Of a stretch of 64,000 bases of DNA, positions 22,414 to 36,700 are shown piece by piece. Within the stretch, counting starts at the first letter, position 1. Each line of letters opens with the position of its first letter. Below the pieces are notes generated by a model, which was given only the letters and a program-made list of their open reading frames with translations, did no database searches and had not been told where the DNA came from. Source of the DNA: Cunninghamia lanceolata (taxonomy: Eukaryota; Streptophyta; Pinopsida; Cupressales; Cupressaceae); the NCBI GenBank assembly GCA_027924645.1, contig BSBN01000039.1:23968001-24032000 (forward strand). Reading direction: 5' to 3'. The position numbers were made by a program, and so were the translations under genes.

Positions 22414-25309
22414 GACTGCAATAGGGAGGTGTGTCATCACATGGTCCTAGCATGGGTTGTCCTAGCAGTCTCTCACTAGACCCCGGCCCCCATCTATGAT
22501 TGTCCTGGCAAACCCTCATTAGGTCTCGGCCCCATAGGGTGACACACGTGAAACCAACATACAAACACATCTCCCAAAGGTACATAGCCTTACACAAACT
22601 TTACAGAGATGACACCCAACTTTCAATAATTACATAGGCACTTAACCCAATAATCAAGACACTTTATTTATTACAAAAACTAATCATTACATTACAAAAA
22701 TGAAAACATTCCTTTAATAAAGTATTATTCACTACAAGTAATTGTATTTAAGAATAAATAAAACCATCATCTCTATTGAACTCATTTCCATGAAACCCTA
22801 ATTATTTAAAAATTTTGTTAAAAGTTGTTAAATGGTAGTTGTAGGTAGGTTGGGGGCATAACTTGATTGTACAAGCATAAATATAAGCCTCCAATTTGAA
22901 TGGATGGTTCGTGTGTAGGTTGAACAATAATTTCTAAATGAAGACTTGAATTTTCTATAGTTTCCAAATGTTTTATGTTGTTCATGTGCATGGTATGGAC
23001 CTGTATGACTCTATAGCTATCTGAAACCACTTTGACATGAAATTACATTGAATCTACTTTCTATTTCTTTTTTTTGCATCTAATTTCATAGATATTTGAA
23101 TAAGTTATGGCATTTTTATTGAGGGTAGGTCTGTAAAATTTAATTTTATGAAAATGCAGTCTGAAAAGACGGATGCTACAGCTTGGTATGGAATCATATC
23201 AAGTAATATAATAGATGGATGGAAAGATATTTGTTTCTACTTTACAATTATTTTAGTTTCATGTAATTTAAATAGTCTTTGAGTGAGTTATGTCATTTTT
23301 ACTAACAGCAGGTTCAAACCCTGCCTAGGGATCCTAGTTTGGAACAACATTGTTTTGCCCTATTCCATACAAAACAACCCTAGCCCATTTTGATATATGT
23401 TTAATAATGGCCAAAAGGGTATCTCAAACAGGTCTTAGATTTTAAATATCAGGTTTTCAATGAAAGTTATGCTCAAAAAGGTCTACATTGTTGCACCCCT
23501 ATTTTAGGCTTTAAGAGCAAGTTGTCAATAATGAACAAGAATGCATATGTGCATCATTTGTATTGAAACCCTATTTGGAATGTGTCAACTTAGTCTTGTT
23601 TGAGTCCTTTCTCTACATCATCAAAGTATTATAGTTGAACTACATCAATTTAATTTGCAAATGAGATATTATCTCAAAGCATATAGAAAAGAACCTAATA
23701 TAGAAAATGTAATATTAATGTCACTAGTAATCTCCTGAAAGAAGATGACAACAAACACAACAATATGGCCACAAGATCTCCTCCCAACCATAGGATTGAT
23801 GCTTAATCCACCCTTGAGCTCTAAAGGTCACATAGGTCTTCCAAACTTACATGGTTTACATTTCCAAACATGACACAATCAATCCTTCATTCACATAACT
23901 CAAGCTTAAATTTAACACACAAAATGGCTATTCATGTTCAACTAAACAAGATGGAACTCCTACCCACACAAATGCCAACACACACAATATTCTCACAAGG
24001 AAATCGATATTAACTCTTCACATAGATTTTAATCACAAATACCCATTTAAACAAGGATCAACAAAGATATACATAGACCAACTAAAACTCCAATCATTCA
24101 TTTTCATATCAACAAAACTCAAATCCAAAAGGGTAGATCTTACCAATAGAATTGGCAACCCAAATATGGTAGAAACCCTCACTCTCTCCAAGCCCTTTCC
24201 TCCATTTTTCCTCACCCATCCTTGCCTTTTCTTTCCATCAAGAAATCTTCTCCCAAATGAGGAAAAATAAGAACAACCAAGAGCGAGTGAGAGAAGCCAA
24301 GGCAAAAGAGGGAAGCCCCTCTATCCTTTCAAAGAGAAGGAATACATATAGAAGGAAAAAAGGCAACCAACTGCCCATAACTTTTCAACCACCCAACCAA
24401 CTCCAATTTTCGCCACTTTTCATAAGTGGGTAATTAGAGTGCGTTTTAGACTTTATTTAAGGGGTTTTATGTAATAAAAGGACCCATAACCCATAGACCT
24501 ACCACCTAGGAAACTTTTTATACAATTAAAACCACATAAAGACTTCACAAAACATACTATAAGTAATCACATTTAAAAAGGTGACTCAAGGGTCTAATAA
24601 AACAACCTCCCACACATTCACAACCCTTTACAAAACAAGGTTAAAACACATTCACAAGAATAACATAAGGGAAGTAGCTATGTGAACCCTTCATCAACAT
24701 TGGCCCTTTTTTTTTACCTATATACTCAACCAAAAGTGCCAATACTTCTCATAATTAATAGTAATTGAAACAAATGGCATATGAAAAATAACCTTCCAAG
24801 AATAATAATCAAATAGAGGATTAAATCTACACAAGTATGATTTAACTCTCCCTACTTGCATAATATCTTTTAGAGTTAAGCAATGATTGATCATACTATT
24901 TAATATCAAAATATTACCACTTATCAATAATCTAATTAACATGTAACAAATACTACTACAAGCAAATATTTAATATCAATCATTACCTTTATATTCACAC
25001 TTACTCACACTCATATTAGAAAATCATCTAACATGATGCAATCTATTTGATATACATAATAATATTACCAACAACGAAACATCTCGATCATTGCATACTT
25101 ACGTAGATAAGGAATATAACTCATCTGGCTATCACATGAAATCACAACAACCACTAGTTAGTTAGTTAACAAACAAAGTATAAGCAACTTGATGTATAGG
25201 AACAATAATCACTAATGTATATTGTTCAACATAAAAGATCATAAATTATAGGACATAAACCATCAATGACTAGTAGGATCAATAAGGCCACAAGGGATGG
25301 GGTCTTACA
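22414..25309 (-). repeat. Element A LTR1, right segment
   Basis: Resumes element A after the gypsy insertion and parallels 30824-32371 plus 47219-47470. Relative to LTR2 it carries about 60 extra bases near 22600. It ends CTTACA at 25309, before a C/T-rich stretch that is a polypurine tract on the minus strand. A second boundary-like place, CACTACA at 25646 before TCCTCCCCCCC, is an alternative LTR end. Confidence 0.8.
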
Positions 25310-27766
25310 CTCTCCCCTTAGGATTAGTCTTCCTCCTAGAAGTCCCTAGAAATGAAGGTAAACACAAACACTTGTCAATAATATTTTATGCAAAAATTCC
25401 CAAGTATGAGAATAGAAAATTTTATCTTCCAAGGCATTCTAAAATACTAGGCAACATACATTTTAACTACCTACTCAAAATATCATCTGTCCATGTTGCA
25501 CAACAATATTGCAGTTGTTAATTTCAAACATCAACTACTTAACATCATTAGCACATACCTTTAAATATCCCTATTATTTTACCTTCATCTCCAAGTTCCA
25601 AAGCCAACTACCTGCACATCCATGGTGAGAATGGAGGGGCACTACATCCTCCCCCCCTAAAACTTGACTTACTCCTAGAAGTCACAAACTAGGGTGGAAA
25701 CATAATACATTAGTACTATAGATTTCTATTACCAACATCAAAGCTGATTCATTACATAAAAAAATAATATACACTAGTTTTGCCTATGAAAATAATTCAT
25801 CTCACAAGAACATATACTTATATAGTCCATTTCAAACATGACCTATCCTTTTAGTTTTTAATGTCACAATAATAACACAATCAAGACTTGCATTTCAAAA
25901 ATAATTCCATAGTACATAAACCACTCAAAATCTTTATATATTAGCATTAACACCTATCAGTTTCTTTCAAAACAAAGAAAACATTGCACCCTTTTAGTCC
26001 TAGCTAGCAAAATTTCTCATAACAGAAACATATAAAAATATTCAATTTCAAATGCATTACCATTTCATTTTCTTTACCCTTAAATTGCAATTCCTCTTCC
26101 AATACACTATTAAGCAATCAATACTTTAGAATTCTACACTTCCATAAAACACAACATAATTATACACACCAAGCACACATTCTTCATTAAATATCCATCA
26201 AGACATTCCACTTTATTCATTCTATAGCACTAATCTCATAACATATTCAACAAAGATCATGATTTTACACCTTTTTAGAAGTATGGAAACACAATTTATC
26301 ATTTCATAAGTACTATATTCATGATTTAACATAGATTCTTTACATACACATGAATGCACATCATGGGGAATCACATCACAAGGCTACACAAGGGCCCATA
26401 TGGACACCGGGAAGCAGCTTACTAAACCATGATACATAATCCATGAGCCAGGAGCCAAAATCCATCCCACATAATCCATACCTCACACTCAGTGGATTGT
26501 TGGTGTTAGGCCATGCACACAGGGTGAGACCATCCAAACAAGACCACAATGACCTCTCTCTTGTTGTATAAGGTGGTTAGCCTCCAAGAGATAGTCATCA
26601 CACATAGGTGGGTAGTGGTCCTAGCTATATAACAGCCTCACATACCCCTATCCTCAAGGTTCCCTACGTCTGCTTCCTCATATACACTCACCAAGTCTGT
26701 CTCATACATCCTTGGAGAGGAATCACAATACAACACATGGACGACATCAAAAACAATAAGGATAAACTAGTTTAGCCACCAAAGTCATAAAGAAAGATCA
26801 AATAAAAATTTAATTTCAACAATAAAGCAAGAAATACATGTAATTTAGCACTAAATCAAATTTAACCACAAGGGATATGTGAAAATAAGATCACAAGGTG
26901 TTGTAAACCATCACAATCAAATATAAACAAAATGTCGGCCTTCATAATCAATAGAAAATCATCAATACCATAAAGGAAATACACAATCTTCAAATTTGCA
27001 CTGTACAACACTGCATGACTAGATACTAGCCACCAAACAAGGAAGGAGGGAACAACGTCAGGCTATGGCAATAGCCCTCATGTGGTGTAGAGTGAGCATG
27101 CCATCCACATGGCTCAGAGTGTACTCCTCGGCTACACCCTGCATCGAGTCATCACACGGCATGGACTAGCCAAGTGGCCCACACACTCCTTGGCTACCCT
27201 CATGGGATGTGCACCTTGGCCACATCCCGCATCACATCTCAACATGGCATGGTCCTATGCCAGCTGAAGAAGGCACGTACTGGTCATATGCCACATGGTA
27301 GTGTGTTTGTGGCTCCACAGAAGTAGGCATGCACATAACACACCCCGCATAGCAATACCTCATGGAGAAGGCACATGCAAGCACTCGCCATAGTTAGAGG
27401 TATACATGGCTATGACATACCCATATGCTAACTAACCTAAACACTGTTGAAAGCAAACATGAGTATCCCTCTATAAGTGTACGAGGCCCCATTACGCTCA
27501 TCACACAAGTAGGCTATCATAACACAATCTCATAGTGCACCTTCATGTGTGTATGCATGTGGCATCATGTCCTCGAGCCCAGCTCGCTACCATCAGCAAC
27601 ACGGCATCATCACCAACACCATGTCAGAACATTAGTGGGGTGTGGCATCGTATCCATTACATAATGTTGGAACATGTGCAGATACGGTATATATAATTCA
27701 TAAATGAGTGTATCAATATGGGGCTCCTTGAGCTTCACTTCTCATACGGACGAGGTTGACTCACTA

Positions 27767-27868
27767 ATGCCAGCTCAAAGCCCCTATAGGCAGCCAGGCA
27801 ATGCCAGCTCAAAGCCCCTATAGGCGGCCAAGCAATGCCAGCTCAACATCCCTAGGGATGGCTAGGCA
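27767..27868. repeat. 34-bp tandem repeat, three copies
   Basis: Copies start at 27767, 27801 and 27835, each beginning ATGCCAGCTCAA and containing CCCTATAGGCGGCCA or a variant. GC-rich compared with its surroundings. Confidence 0.85.
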
Positions 27869-29956
27869 TATACTAACAAACCAATGCTACTATACTCAAA
27901 ATTGTGGGGATTAGGCTAGCACATAGGGATCAAGTACCTTGATCCATTATAAGGGGAATTAGTGAGTACTTTCCTCGAGATCGATTGAGCTAAGACTACT
28001 TTGTGCCACAATCTGCGTATGCTGCACACCCCGCCCAAGAAACTTTGTGGCTGCTACTACCCCTTCATGGATTGAGGGACTAGACAACCAAAAGAAGAGA
28101 ATCTATGAAACCAACTTTTGGCTACTCTCATAAATTTAAACCACACGTGGGTTGGCCCTCAATCAGGTAACAAACATACAAGCACACATAATGGTATGGT
28201 TAATCCCACACCTAAAATGCAACACATTCCCCATGGATGGGAACCCAGTATCACCATCCCATGGGCACACAAAGCAAGTACGGGGTATTCACAACACTTA
28301 ATCAATGCACAGTTACTGGTTTTCTCATACATTTACATACTCAATTCCATTACTTTTCAAAAGATCACATACCATAAGTACATTTATTTCCATAACCAAT
28401 ATGATTCCCTTTCTAAAATCATATCATTACCTATTATCCATAATCCCTTTATGGTATAACATTCTATAACATATGCATATGCAAACTAACTTTTTTTCCA
28501 CACAATAAGAATTTTACATAAGTACCATGAATCTCTAAATGCATCCAAGAATCATTAATACTTCCACATCAAGATTCACGCATCCAGAGTTCAACGAATT
28601 ATACACAACTTCCATATTCACAAAAGAACAATAATGATCCTCTACTTAACTCTTACTACTTCAAGTAGGTCTTTCCTAAACACAAACAACTCTTACTTCA
28701 TCACAATTTATTCAAATTTTCACAAAACAAAAGGATTCACATATTTGTTCCCAAAACACAATCCCACATTCTCTCAAACTTTATCCCAAGCCAGTACAAG
28801 AAACACTAAATGTTTACACAGTGATTATGCCTACTCAAATATCCATGTTCCATACCTAAGTTTAATTACTTCACATGTTACCCCCTCATAACAATTCAAC
28901 ATGCAAGACATCCAATGCATAAATCCTTACTATTTATATGATAGTAAGAAAAGAGAAAGACATTATATCATAGGTTTTAGCTACACATAGCAACCAGGAT
29001 GTTCAAATAACAACACAATCATCATAATTTCTCAAAATAGAAACCTAGTTCTATGCACTAGCATCTCATTTATTCCACAAAAGTAGCCCTTTTTAATAAA
29101 AACATATCACATCATGTAATGTAAAACATAATCACATAAATTTACTTCCAAATGCATAGATTAAATACCCAACAACTACACTCGATCTCATTCATAATCT
29201 ATTTTTGATGCATAAACCAAAATTAAGGAGTGCAGTTTCAGAAGTAATTTCAGACATAATTTCTTTGATTCACAGTCAAGGTTTAAGCATACAATTTTAA
29301 GGCCTAAATGATTTATTATTATAATGTGGTTTAAGGCTAATTCTCTCTATTGACTATATGTGGGTTAAGAAAAAAAAGGAAACAAGATAATTTAATTCGA
29401 TGTAAGCAACTTGCAAACACAACCTTTCCAAATAAAGGATCTATATAAAAGAAAATTAAGTCACACTTTCTACCCAAATCTTAACTACCACCCACAGGTA
29501 GATTTTCTATTTCTAAACACAAGATCAGGATTCCATTACATCACTCTACGTGTATTAGAGTAATCACAAAAGTTAGACAATAATTCATTTATAAACTACC
29601 TACATGCTTTTCCTTAGTCTATTCTAACAACGCTTTTACATGCAGTATGAAAATACACCGAACAACATATGGGTGTAGACACTTCTACCAGTCACAGAAA
29701 AACATGTGAAGAGATGACACACTCAGACCAATACTTCCTTTGAAAACCACATAACATACATTCCTACTTGCATAGAACCACATAAGTAACCTAGCTACAC
29801 AAAATAACATCTTATCCTAATGCACAATTAATCAAACAAAGAAATCCACATGCCAATTTGTCAGCTAATTAATCTGAACCCGCACATGCATAGAGAAAGT
29901 TACTATAACTAGACATGGGTGACAACATTAAGCAGAGATCCCAATGCTGCAACATT

Positions 29957-29969
29957 GGCTCTAATACTA
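29957..29969 (-). other. Primer binding site of element A
   Basis: On the minus strand TAGTATTAGAGCC lies two bases after the LTR end; it matches the initiator tRNA-Met site TGGTATCAGAGCC at 11 of 13 positions. This fixes the minus orientation. Confidence 0.75.
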
Positions 29970-29971
29970 GG

Positions 29972-32371
29972 TGTAACGGCCCCACCAAGGAACCCCAGAG
30001 GACAACACTAAACCAGGTCAAATTAATGGAACATTTTTTTAAAAAAAGCAAATAACAATAGAATGCATAACATAACATAATAATCTTAACCTAGGTCCTC
30101 TAAGGTTCCTCGACTATGCTACTCACAAACCAAGATTACAAGAGACAAAAGTTACATAATCAATCTAACATCAAGATTTCTAGAAACCTTCATTAATGAT
30201 AAAAAGATACATGATCGATATCATAAGAAAGGTTCATTTTTAAAGCACCAAGTTAAATGATCCTATATTACTCACTTCCATAATGTGGCAACTAATAATC
30301 AAATATTACAAATCATTTTCTAGCTAACTAACATACAAATGATACACTACCTTACAATACTCTTTACAAGAAGAGATCATCAATAGTTGTTATATCTTAC
30401 AACACTTACAACGATGCTTCCCTTAGAATGTGTGGGAAGATCACATTAGATTACATCAAGAGATACAAAATGAGACACAATCCAATTTACAAATACATGA
30501 AAGGATGACTTCACAACTAGGATAGGAACTGGAGTCCTCAGTGCAATGAAAATTTTCTACACACATGAATATGCAACAAAAATCCCCAATGGATAAAAGT
30601 GCCAACCTCCCGACCATGTGGAACACAGAGGTCCACCCCCTATGCCAAGAGATAACACAAGGTTCCACATCCAACAGATAGTCAAGAAAACAACATGCTG
30701 ACATACTTACAGGTTATACATGACTCCAAAACAACACCTCTAACAACACCAACAACAAATACAACACTCTCTTCACTACCAGAGGCACTCATACATCAAG
30801 AGGAAATGCAACTAGGGAGTGCTAGATTGCAATAAGGAGGAGTGTGATCGTATGGTCCTAGCATGGATTATCCTGAAAGTCTCTCACTAGACCTCGGCCC
30901 CCATCTATGGTTGTCTTGGTAACCTCTCACTAGGTCCTAACCCCATAGGGTGACACACACAGAACCAACATACAAACACATCTCCCAAGGGTATAGAGCC
31001 TTAAATAATCAAGACACATTATTTAATACAACAATTAATCATTACATTATAACCATGAAAACATTCATTTAATAAAGTATTATTCACTACAAGTAATTAT
31101 ATTTAAGAATAAATAAAACCATCATCTCTATTGAACTAATTTCCATGAAACCCTAATTATTTAAAAAGTTTGTGAAAAGTTGTTAAATAGTAGTTGTAGG
31201 TTGGTTGGGGGGAATAACTTGATTGTACAAGCATAAATATGAGCCTCCAAGTTGAATGGAGGGTTGGTGTGTAGGTTGAACAAGAATCTTTGAATGAAGA
31301 CTTGAATTTTCTATAGTTTCCAAACATTTTCTGTTGTTCACATGCATGGTATAGACCTATACGACCCCATAGTTATCTGAAACCAATTGGGAATGAAAAT
31401 AAATTGAATCTACTTTCCATTTCTTTTTGTTGCATCTAATTTCATGGAGATTTGAATAATTTAGGGCATTTTTATTGAAGGTAGGTCTATAAAGTTTAAT
31501 TTTATGAAAATGCAGTCTAAAAACACACATGGTATGGCCTGGTACAGAATCATATCAATGAATATAATAGATGTATGGAAATATATTTGTTTCTAGTTTA
31601 CAATGTTTTTGGTTGCATGCGATTTTATTAGGTTGTGAGTGAGGTATGGCATTTTTACTAACAGGTCTGAACCCTGTCTAGGGTTCCCAGTTTGGAATAG
31701 CCATGTTTTACCCTATTCCATACAAAACAAACCTAGCCCATTTTCAAATATGTTTAATAATGGCAAAATTGGTATCTCAAATAGGTCTTAGATTTGAATA
31801 TCAGATCTGCAATGAAAGTTATACTCAAAAAGGTCTGAATTGTTGCACCCCTATTTTAGGCTTTAAGAACAATTTGCCAAGAATGAACAAGAATGCATAG
31901 TTGCATCATTTGTATTGAAACCCTATTTGAAATGTGTCAATTTAGTCATGTTTTAATCTTTTCTCTACATCATCAAAGTATTATAGTTGAACTACATCAA
32001 TTTAATTTGCAAATGACATATTATCTCAAAGCATATAGAAAAGAACCTAATATAGAAAATGTAATATTAATGTCATTAGTAATCTCCTGAAAGAAGAGGA
32101 CAACAAAAACAACTATATGGCCACAAGTTCTCCTCCCAACCATAGGATTGATGTTCAATCCACCCCCAAGCTCTAAGGGTCACATAGATCTTCCAAACTT
32201 ACATGGCTTATATTTCCAAACATGACACAATCAATCATTCTTTCACATAACTCAAGTTTAACTTTAACACACAAAAATGGCTATTCATGTTCAACTCAAC
32301 AAGATGGAACTCCTACCCACACAAACCCCAAGACACACAACATCCTCACAAGGAAACCAACATTAACTCTT
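29972..32371 (-). repeat. Element A LTR2, left segment
   Basis: Begins TGTAACGGCCCC and follows LTR1 (11291-12127 then 22414-24018). It carries the empty gypsy target near 30823. It ends at TCTT (32368-32371), where the DNA transposon entered; the uninterrupted sequence in LTR1 is TTAACTCTTCACATAG near 24010-24025. Confidence 0.85.
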
Positions 32372-32397
32372 GGGTCAATGCAAGAAGTTGGGTCCAC
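32372..32397 (+). repeat. Left terminal inverted repeat of the DNA transposon
   Basis: Starts GGGTCAATGCAAGAAG and ends GGTCCAC; reverse complement of 47193-47218 with 5 mismatches in 26. Confidence 0.8.
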
Positions 32398-32638
32398 TTT
32401 TTGGCCAAAAAGTGGAAGTGTTTTCCCTGATTTTCAGAATTTGTCACATTTGACCTTAAAATTTGAAGCACTTAGAGATGGAATCTTTAAAAAAGTCACT
32501 AAATATAAAATGTAGTATTCGGAGTCTAGTTTTTAAATATGTAATTTTTTTCAATACCCAGATGATACAAATTAATTTTCAATAGGCATTTCTAAAAACC
32601 ACTATTTAAAAGTCACTTTTTTTTACCATACCATGCAC

Positions 32639-32832
32639 GTGTACAGCCAACATAATTTGACCTAAATGAAATTATTTTTCAAAATCTTTTTGGAAGAACA
32701 TGTGTAGTACAGTAAAGTTTGATGAGGATATTTTTTTATAATTTTTTTCTAAATAATTTTGTTTTTATTAATTTTTTATTAGGCCTAATTGGTACTTTTG
32801 AAAACCCCTCGTGTATGGCCAACATAATTTGA
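32639..32832 (+). repeat. Subterminal direct repeat pair
   Basis: GTGTA..GCCAACATAATTTGA occurs at 32639-32660 and 32811-32832 in otherwise AT-rich noncoding DNA between the left terminus and the palindrome array. Confidence 0.7.
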
Positions 32833-33262
32833 GCAAAAAAAATCATAAAATTAAAAAAAAAAATTTAATTGTGTAAAGAATGATGTGTAGATTGATGACA
32901 TATAATTTTTTTTTTTTAAATTTAAAAATTGAAAGTTATTAAAAAAATACAAACACCTGTCATTTCAAGTTTTTAGACTAGTTTGCTTATAAATTAAATA
33001 ATAAATAGAAAAACATGTCCAATAACAAAAAAATTATATATTTGAAAACTAGACAATGTCATCTGTAATGGGTTTTCATTTCGTAAAAAAATTCAGAAAA
33101 AAAAGCCCTCAGCCATACAGGAAACTCAGTGTTTCTTCTTATTTTGTACTTAGAAAAAAACTTGCAGGTCCAAGGCTCAAGGTCAGTTAACCATGCCTAT
33201 CCCGAGCCTAAAACCCAAGCAAAGGTCAGGGAAAAGGCGGGTGGAGATTTCTAATTTCAAAT

Positions 33263-33355
33263 AACGGGTACCTGTTATAAAACGGGTACGCGTTACATAA
33301 CGAGTACCCGTTATATAACGGGTACCCGTTATGTTTTCAATAACGGGTACCCATT
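33263..33355. repeat. Left subterminal array of 14-bp palindromes
   Basis: Five copies of AACGGGTACCCGTT or close variants at 33263, 33281, 33299, 33317 and 33342. The first four are exactly 18 bp apart. The copy at 33317-33330 is perfectly self-complementary. The array lies about 890 bp from the left end and upstream of the transposase gene. Likely binding sites for an element-encoded protein (inference). Confidence 0.85.
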
Positions 33356-33370
33356 TCTATTATATCCGTT

Positions 33371-33786
33371 ATTTCCCAAATTAGGGAAAAAAGTACTTTC
33401 ACTGTATCCCTGCAACTTGCAAGTCTGATCAGTACGGCGCGACAACGACAATTTCTGCATTTTTTTACTTACAATTATTTTATGGAATCTCTTGACAGGT
33501 CATATTCTATTCAGATTTTGAAAGGAGTCAATCATATGAACAATTCTGAAGTGAAATCAAGTGCATGAGCTATTTTCAAGAGGAATAAAGAAAGAGGGTT
33601 TTTGTTTTTACATCTACCTTTTACTTCAAAATCTATGGAACAAAGGATCTACATCTAATTCTACTTCAAAAGTTCAAATAAGGACATCAATTATGAAATT
33701 GGATTAAGTATCAATTGTTATTTTATCAAGAGGGTTTGGTAATCATGGGATCAAATCAACGTCAAAGAAAAAAATAAAGGAGGGTA
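33371..33786 (+). other. Leader of the transposase gene
   Basis: AT-rich, no coding sequence recognised. It lies between the palindrome array and the ATG at 33787, so promoter and 5' untranslated region are expected here; no core element stands out. Confidence 0.45.
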
Positions 33787-36700
33787 ATGGCACCTCAAGA
33801 AATTGAAGCAAATAGAGAGAAGGAAGCCAAAAGGCAAAGAGATAGAAGAGCAAGGATTCAAGAGATGAAGAATATTGAAGCATCTAGTTCCATGAGTATT
33901 GAAGAGAAAGACATTCAAGAGAGTATAAATGATGGGATGAATGTAGATGATGCAAATGTGGAAATGGTGAATTTGGAAGAAAATGTGTCTATAGAAACAA
34001 ATGCATGTATGTCTTCAAACCCAACTTTCGAAAATATGGAAAATACGACTGTACAAACAAATCCAGGTCTGTCTTCACAGCCAACTTTCAATGTTATGGA
34101 AAACAGGACTATAGAAACAAATCCAAGTGTGTCTTTGGAGCCAACTTTCAATGATATAAAACACACGACTATAGAAACAAATCCAGGTGTGTCTTCGGAG
34201 CCAACTTTCAATGATATGGAAAACACGACTATAGAAACAAATCCAGGTATGTCTTCAAACCCACCTATTGATGATATGAATGAGAATGATATTCCTTTTA
34301 GGAGTGAAAATGAAAATGTTTTATTTGAGATTGAAAGAAATGTCTTAGATAATCTTCTTGGTAAGATTTCTTGGAGGCAAATGAGAACTCATGCAAATAG
34401 ATTATATAAAAAAAAAATTTATAGAAAAAGTCTTGGATTTCAATGTCAACTTATGATGCAATTGATGAAGATGTGGAAATTGCGAAAAGTAATGAAAAAG
34501 TTAGGCATCTTTGTAAAACCTAAAAAAAAAGATGAATCAATGAAACAAGTTTTATCTAGTGTTGCTAATGCTATTGATTCTATTGGTAAAAAGAGTCGAC
34601 CTAAAGATAGCAATGCAGCACAAAGAGCTATAACAACTACTTTAGTCAATAAATCGTCTTCTAATAAAAGAATGATAAGTAAGACAAGTGAAATTCTAAA
34701 GATAAATCCTAAAACTTTGAGAAGAGCAGCAAAGAGAAGAGAATCTATTGAAAAAGATCCAATTAACCAATGTTGGAGTTTTAGTGGTAGACTCCCAAGG
34801 TATGACATGAAATTAAATAGTGAAATCAAATCTTTAATTGAAAAATATTGGCATGATAATACAAGGGTATCATCTAATGTTAGAGATGTTTTAAAATTAC
34901 GAGTGGGGTCTAAAATTCGTGATCCTCATCCAAAACATCTATTAGACATGACTCAAACTGAATTATATAAAAAATTCTTAGATGATTTAGTGTTAGAACC
35001 TTTTAATATTACCATAAGCCAAAGATTTTTTGAGAAATGTAAACCTTGGTATGTGAAAATTAATAAACAACGAATCTCTTGTTGTTGTAAAACTCATGTG
35101 CAATTTCGTTATTATTATGATCTTTTTTGATATATACATTCTACTTTGCATACTGACGAAATTATGCAGGAATGTGGTATTAATATGCCACCTCAAACAA
35201 TTAAGGAGTTTGTAGCAGGTTTGTTTTGTGAAACATCTACTGGATACTTATTTTATTCAAAAGCATGTATTTCTGGACAATGCAATAGATGTGGCAACTT
35301 TTCATTGTTAGGAGAATGTATGCATGAAAATATTTCACATGAATTTGGACAACAATTAGTGGATGTGAAAAGATTCAAGAATGTTGAATATTCTTTAAAG
35401 GATGGAAAAATTGGAAAGCGTTGTGAGTTAGTCACTGAAAAAATTTGTGTGCATGCATTCATCAAAGATTTTAAGGATAATATTGTATCCAAATATGTCA
35501 AACACTCCCAATATGCTCGGTGGCTTGATGGACAATTCCGTTCATGTAAAAACACCTTTCCAATTGGAACTATCCTATCAGTGGTTGACTTTGCAGAAAA
35601 CTATACTCTTGCTCCACAAGAGGAAATTCAATCTCAGTATTATAATTCAGTGCAGGTGGCCATATTTGTTCATATTGTATACAGACATGTAGATGATAGT
35701 ACAGAAGATAATAGAAAATTTTTGAGGGAGTATTATTTCTATTTGAGTGATAACCAGTTACACTCTTCAGAGTTTGTGCAATATTGTTTCACAAAATTTT
35801 ATGAAAGTTTAAAAGAAAGAGGAATCCAAATGACACAACATTTCATATGGTCAGATAATTGTACAGGGCAATTCAAAAATGCAAGAATGTTTTATTGGCT
35901 ATGTAGGGCTCACAAAGAAATCAATATCCAACATATGTGGAGTTTTTTTGAAGCTGGACATGGTAAAGGAGAACATGATGGAGCTGGAGCATGTGTGAAA
36001 AGAGCTCTTGCTAGAGAGCAACTAAAATTTGAGGATACAGCCAAATTTAGAGATGCACGTGCAATTGTGGATTGGTGTAATGAAAAGTTATCTACGGGAT
36101 CAAGTCAGAACTCTACAATTTGACGATTCTTTTGGTTAGTTGAAGAAGAGAATATTCCTACTCGACTTGATTGTGAGACAATAACTGGATCAACAAAATG
36201 ACATTCATTTAAGAGTTCAAATGCAAGCACATGGACTATATGGACTAGGGAGCTTGCATGTTTTTGTCAATGTTGTATTACAGGTGATTGGGGAGCATGT
36301 GAAAATACAGAATGGGTTGAAGAATGGAAACAAAGATCCTTGACACCTACAGAAACACAAGATCAACTTGAAACAACAATTGAAGATGATAATCAAATGT
36401 TTGCATCAGATGACTATGATCGTGTTTCAGACCTTGTACAAGAAGGTGCTTTTGTTTTCAATTTTTTTTATTGTCATTTTTTTGTACATCCTGTATATAA
36501 TTAATTATATATGTATGCATGCACAAATTTATGTGATTTAGATACATGTCACACTTTATTGAATTACATAATTTTCATGTGGGACATGTCTATCCTGTTA
36601 TTGCACCTGAGGGCAATGAAGAGGAAACTGAGTATTGGTTGGCTTGATGTGTTGAGACAAAATAAAAGTTGTTACATCCTAGAGTAGATGATGATAACAT

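Larger units (their letters stand above)
25310..29971 (-). other. Element A internal region, noncoding
   Basis: 4.66 kb without a recognisable protein in any frame. It shares blocks with the internal region of element B: ACTTACTCCTAGAAGTCA (25667-25684; 60055-60072), TAGCCTCCAAGAGATA (26578-26593; 52941-52956; 60588-60603), GTCTGCTTCCT.ATATACACTC (26668-26689; 53049-53070), and ACCCAGTATC with AGCA.GTACGGG about 30 bases later (near 28252 and 54055). Conserved noncoding sequence between families is a LARD hallmark, perhaps for packaging or dimerisation (inference). Confidence 0.75.

Noticed and set aside
23300..23335. GGTTCAAACCC, similar to a tRNA gene B box
   Set aside because: No A box or tRNA fold nearby, and the other LTR copy (near 31665) reads differently; most likely chance.
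35128..35130. TGA read as an amino acid (recoding) in the transposase
   Set aside because: Other stops include TAA, and no recoding signal is known for such genes; simple decay explains all of them.
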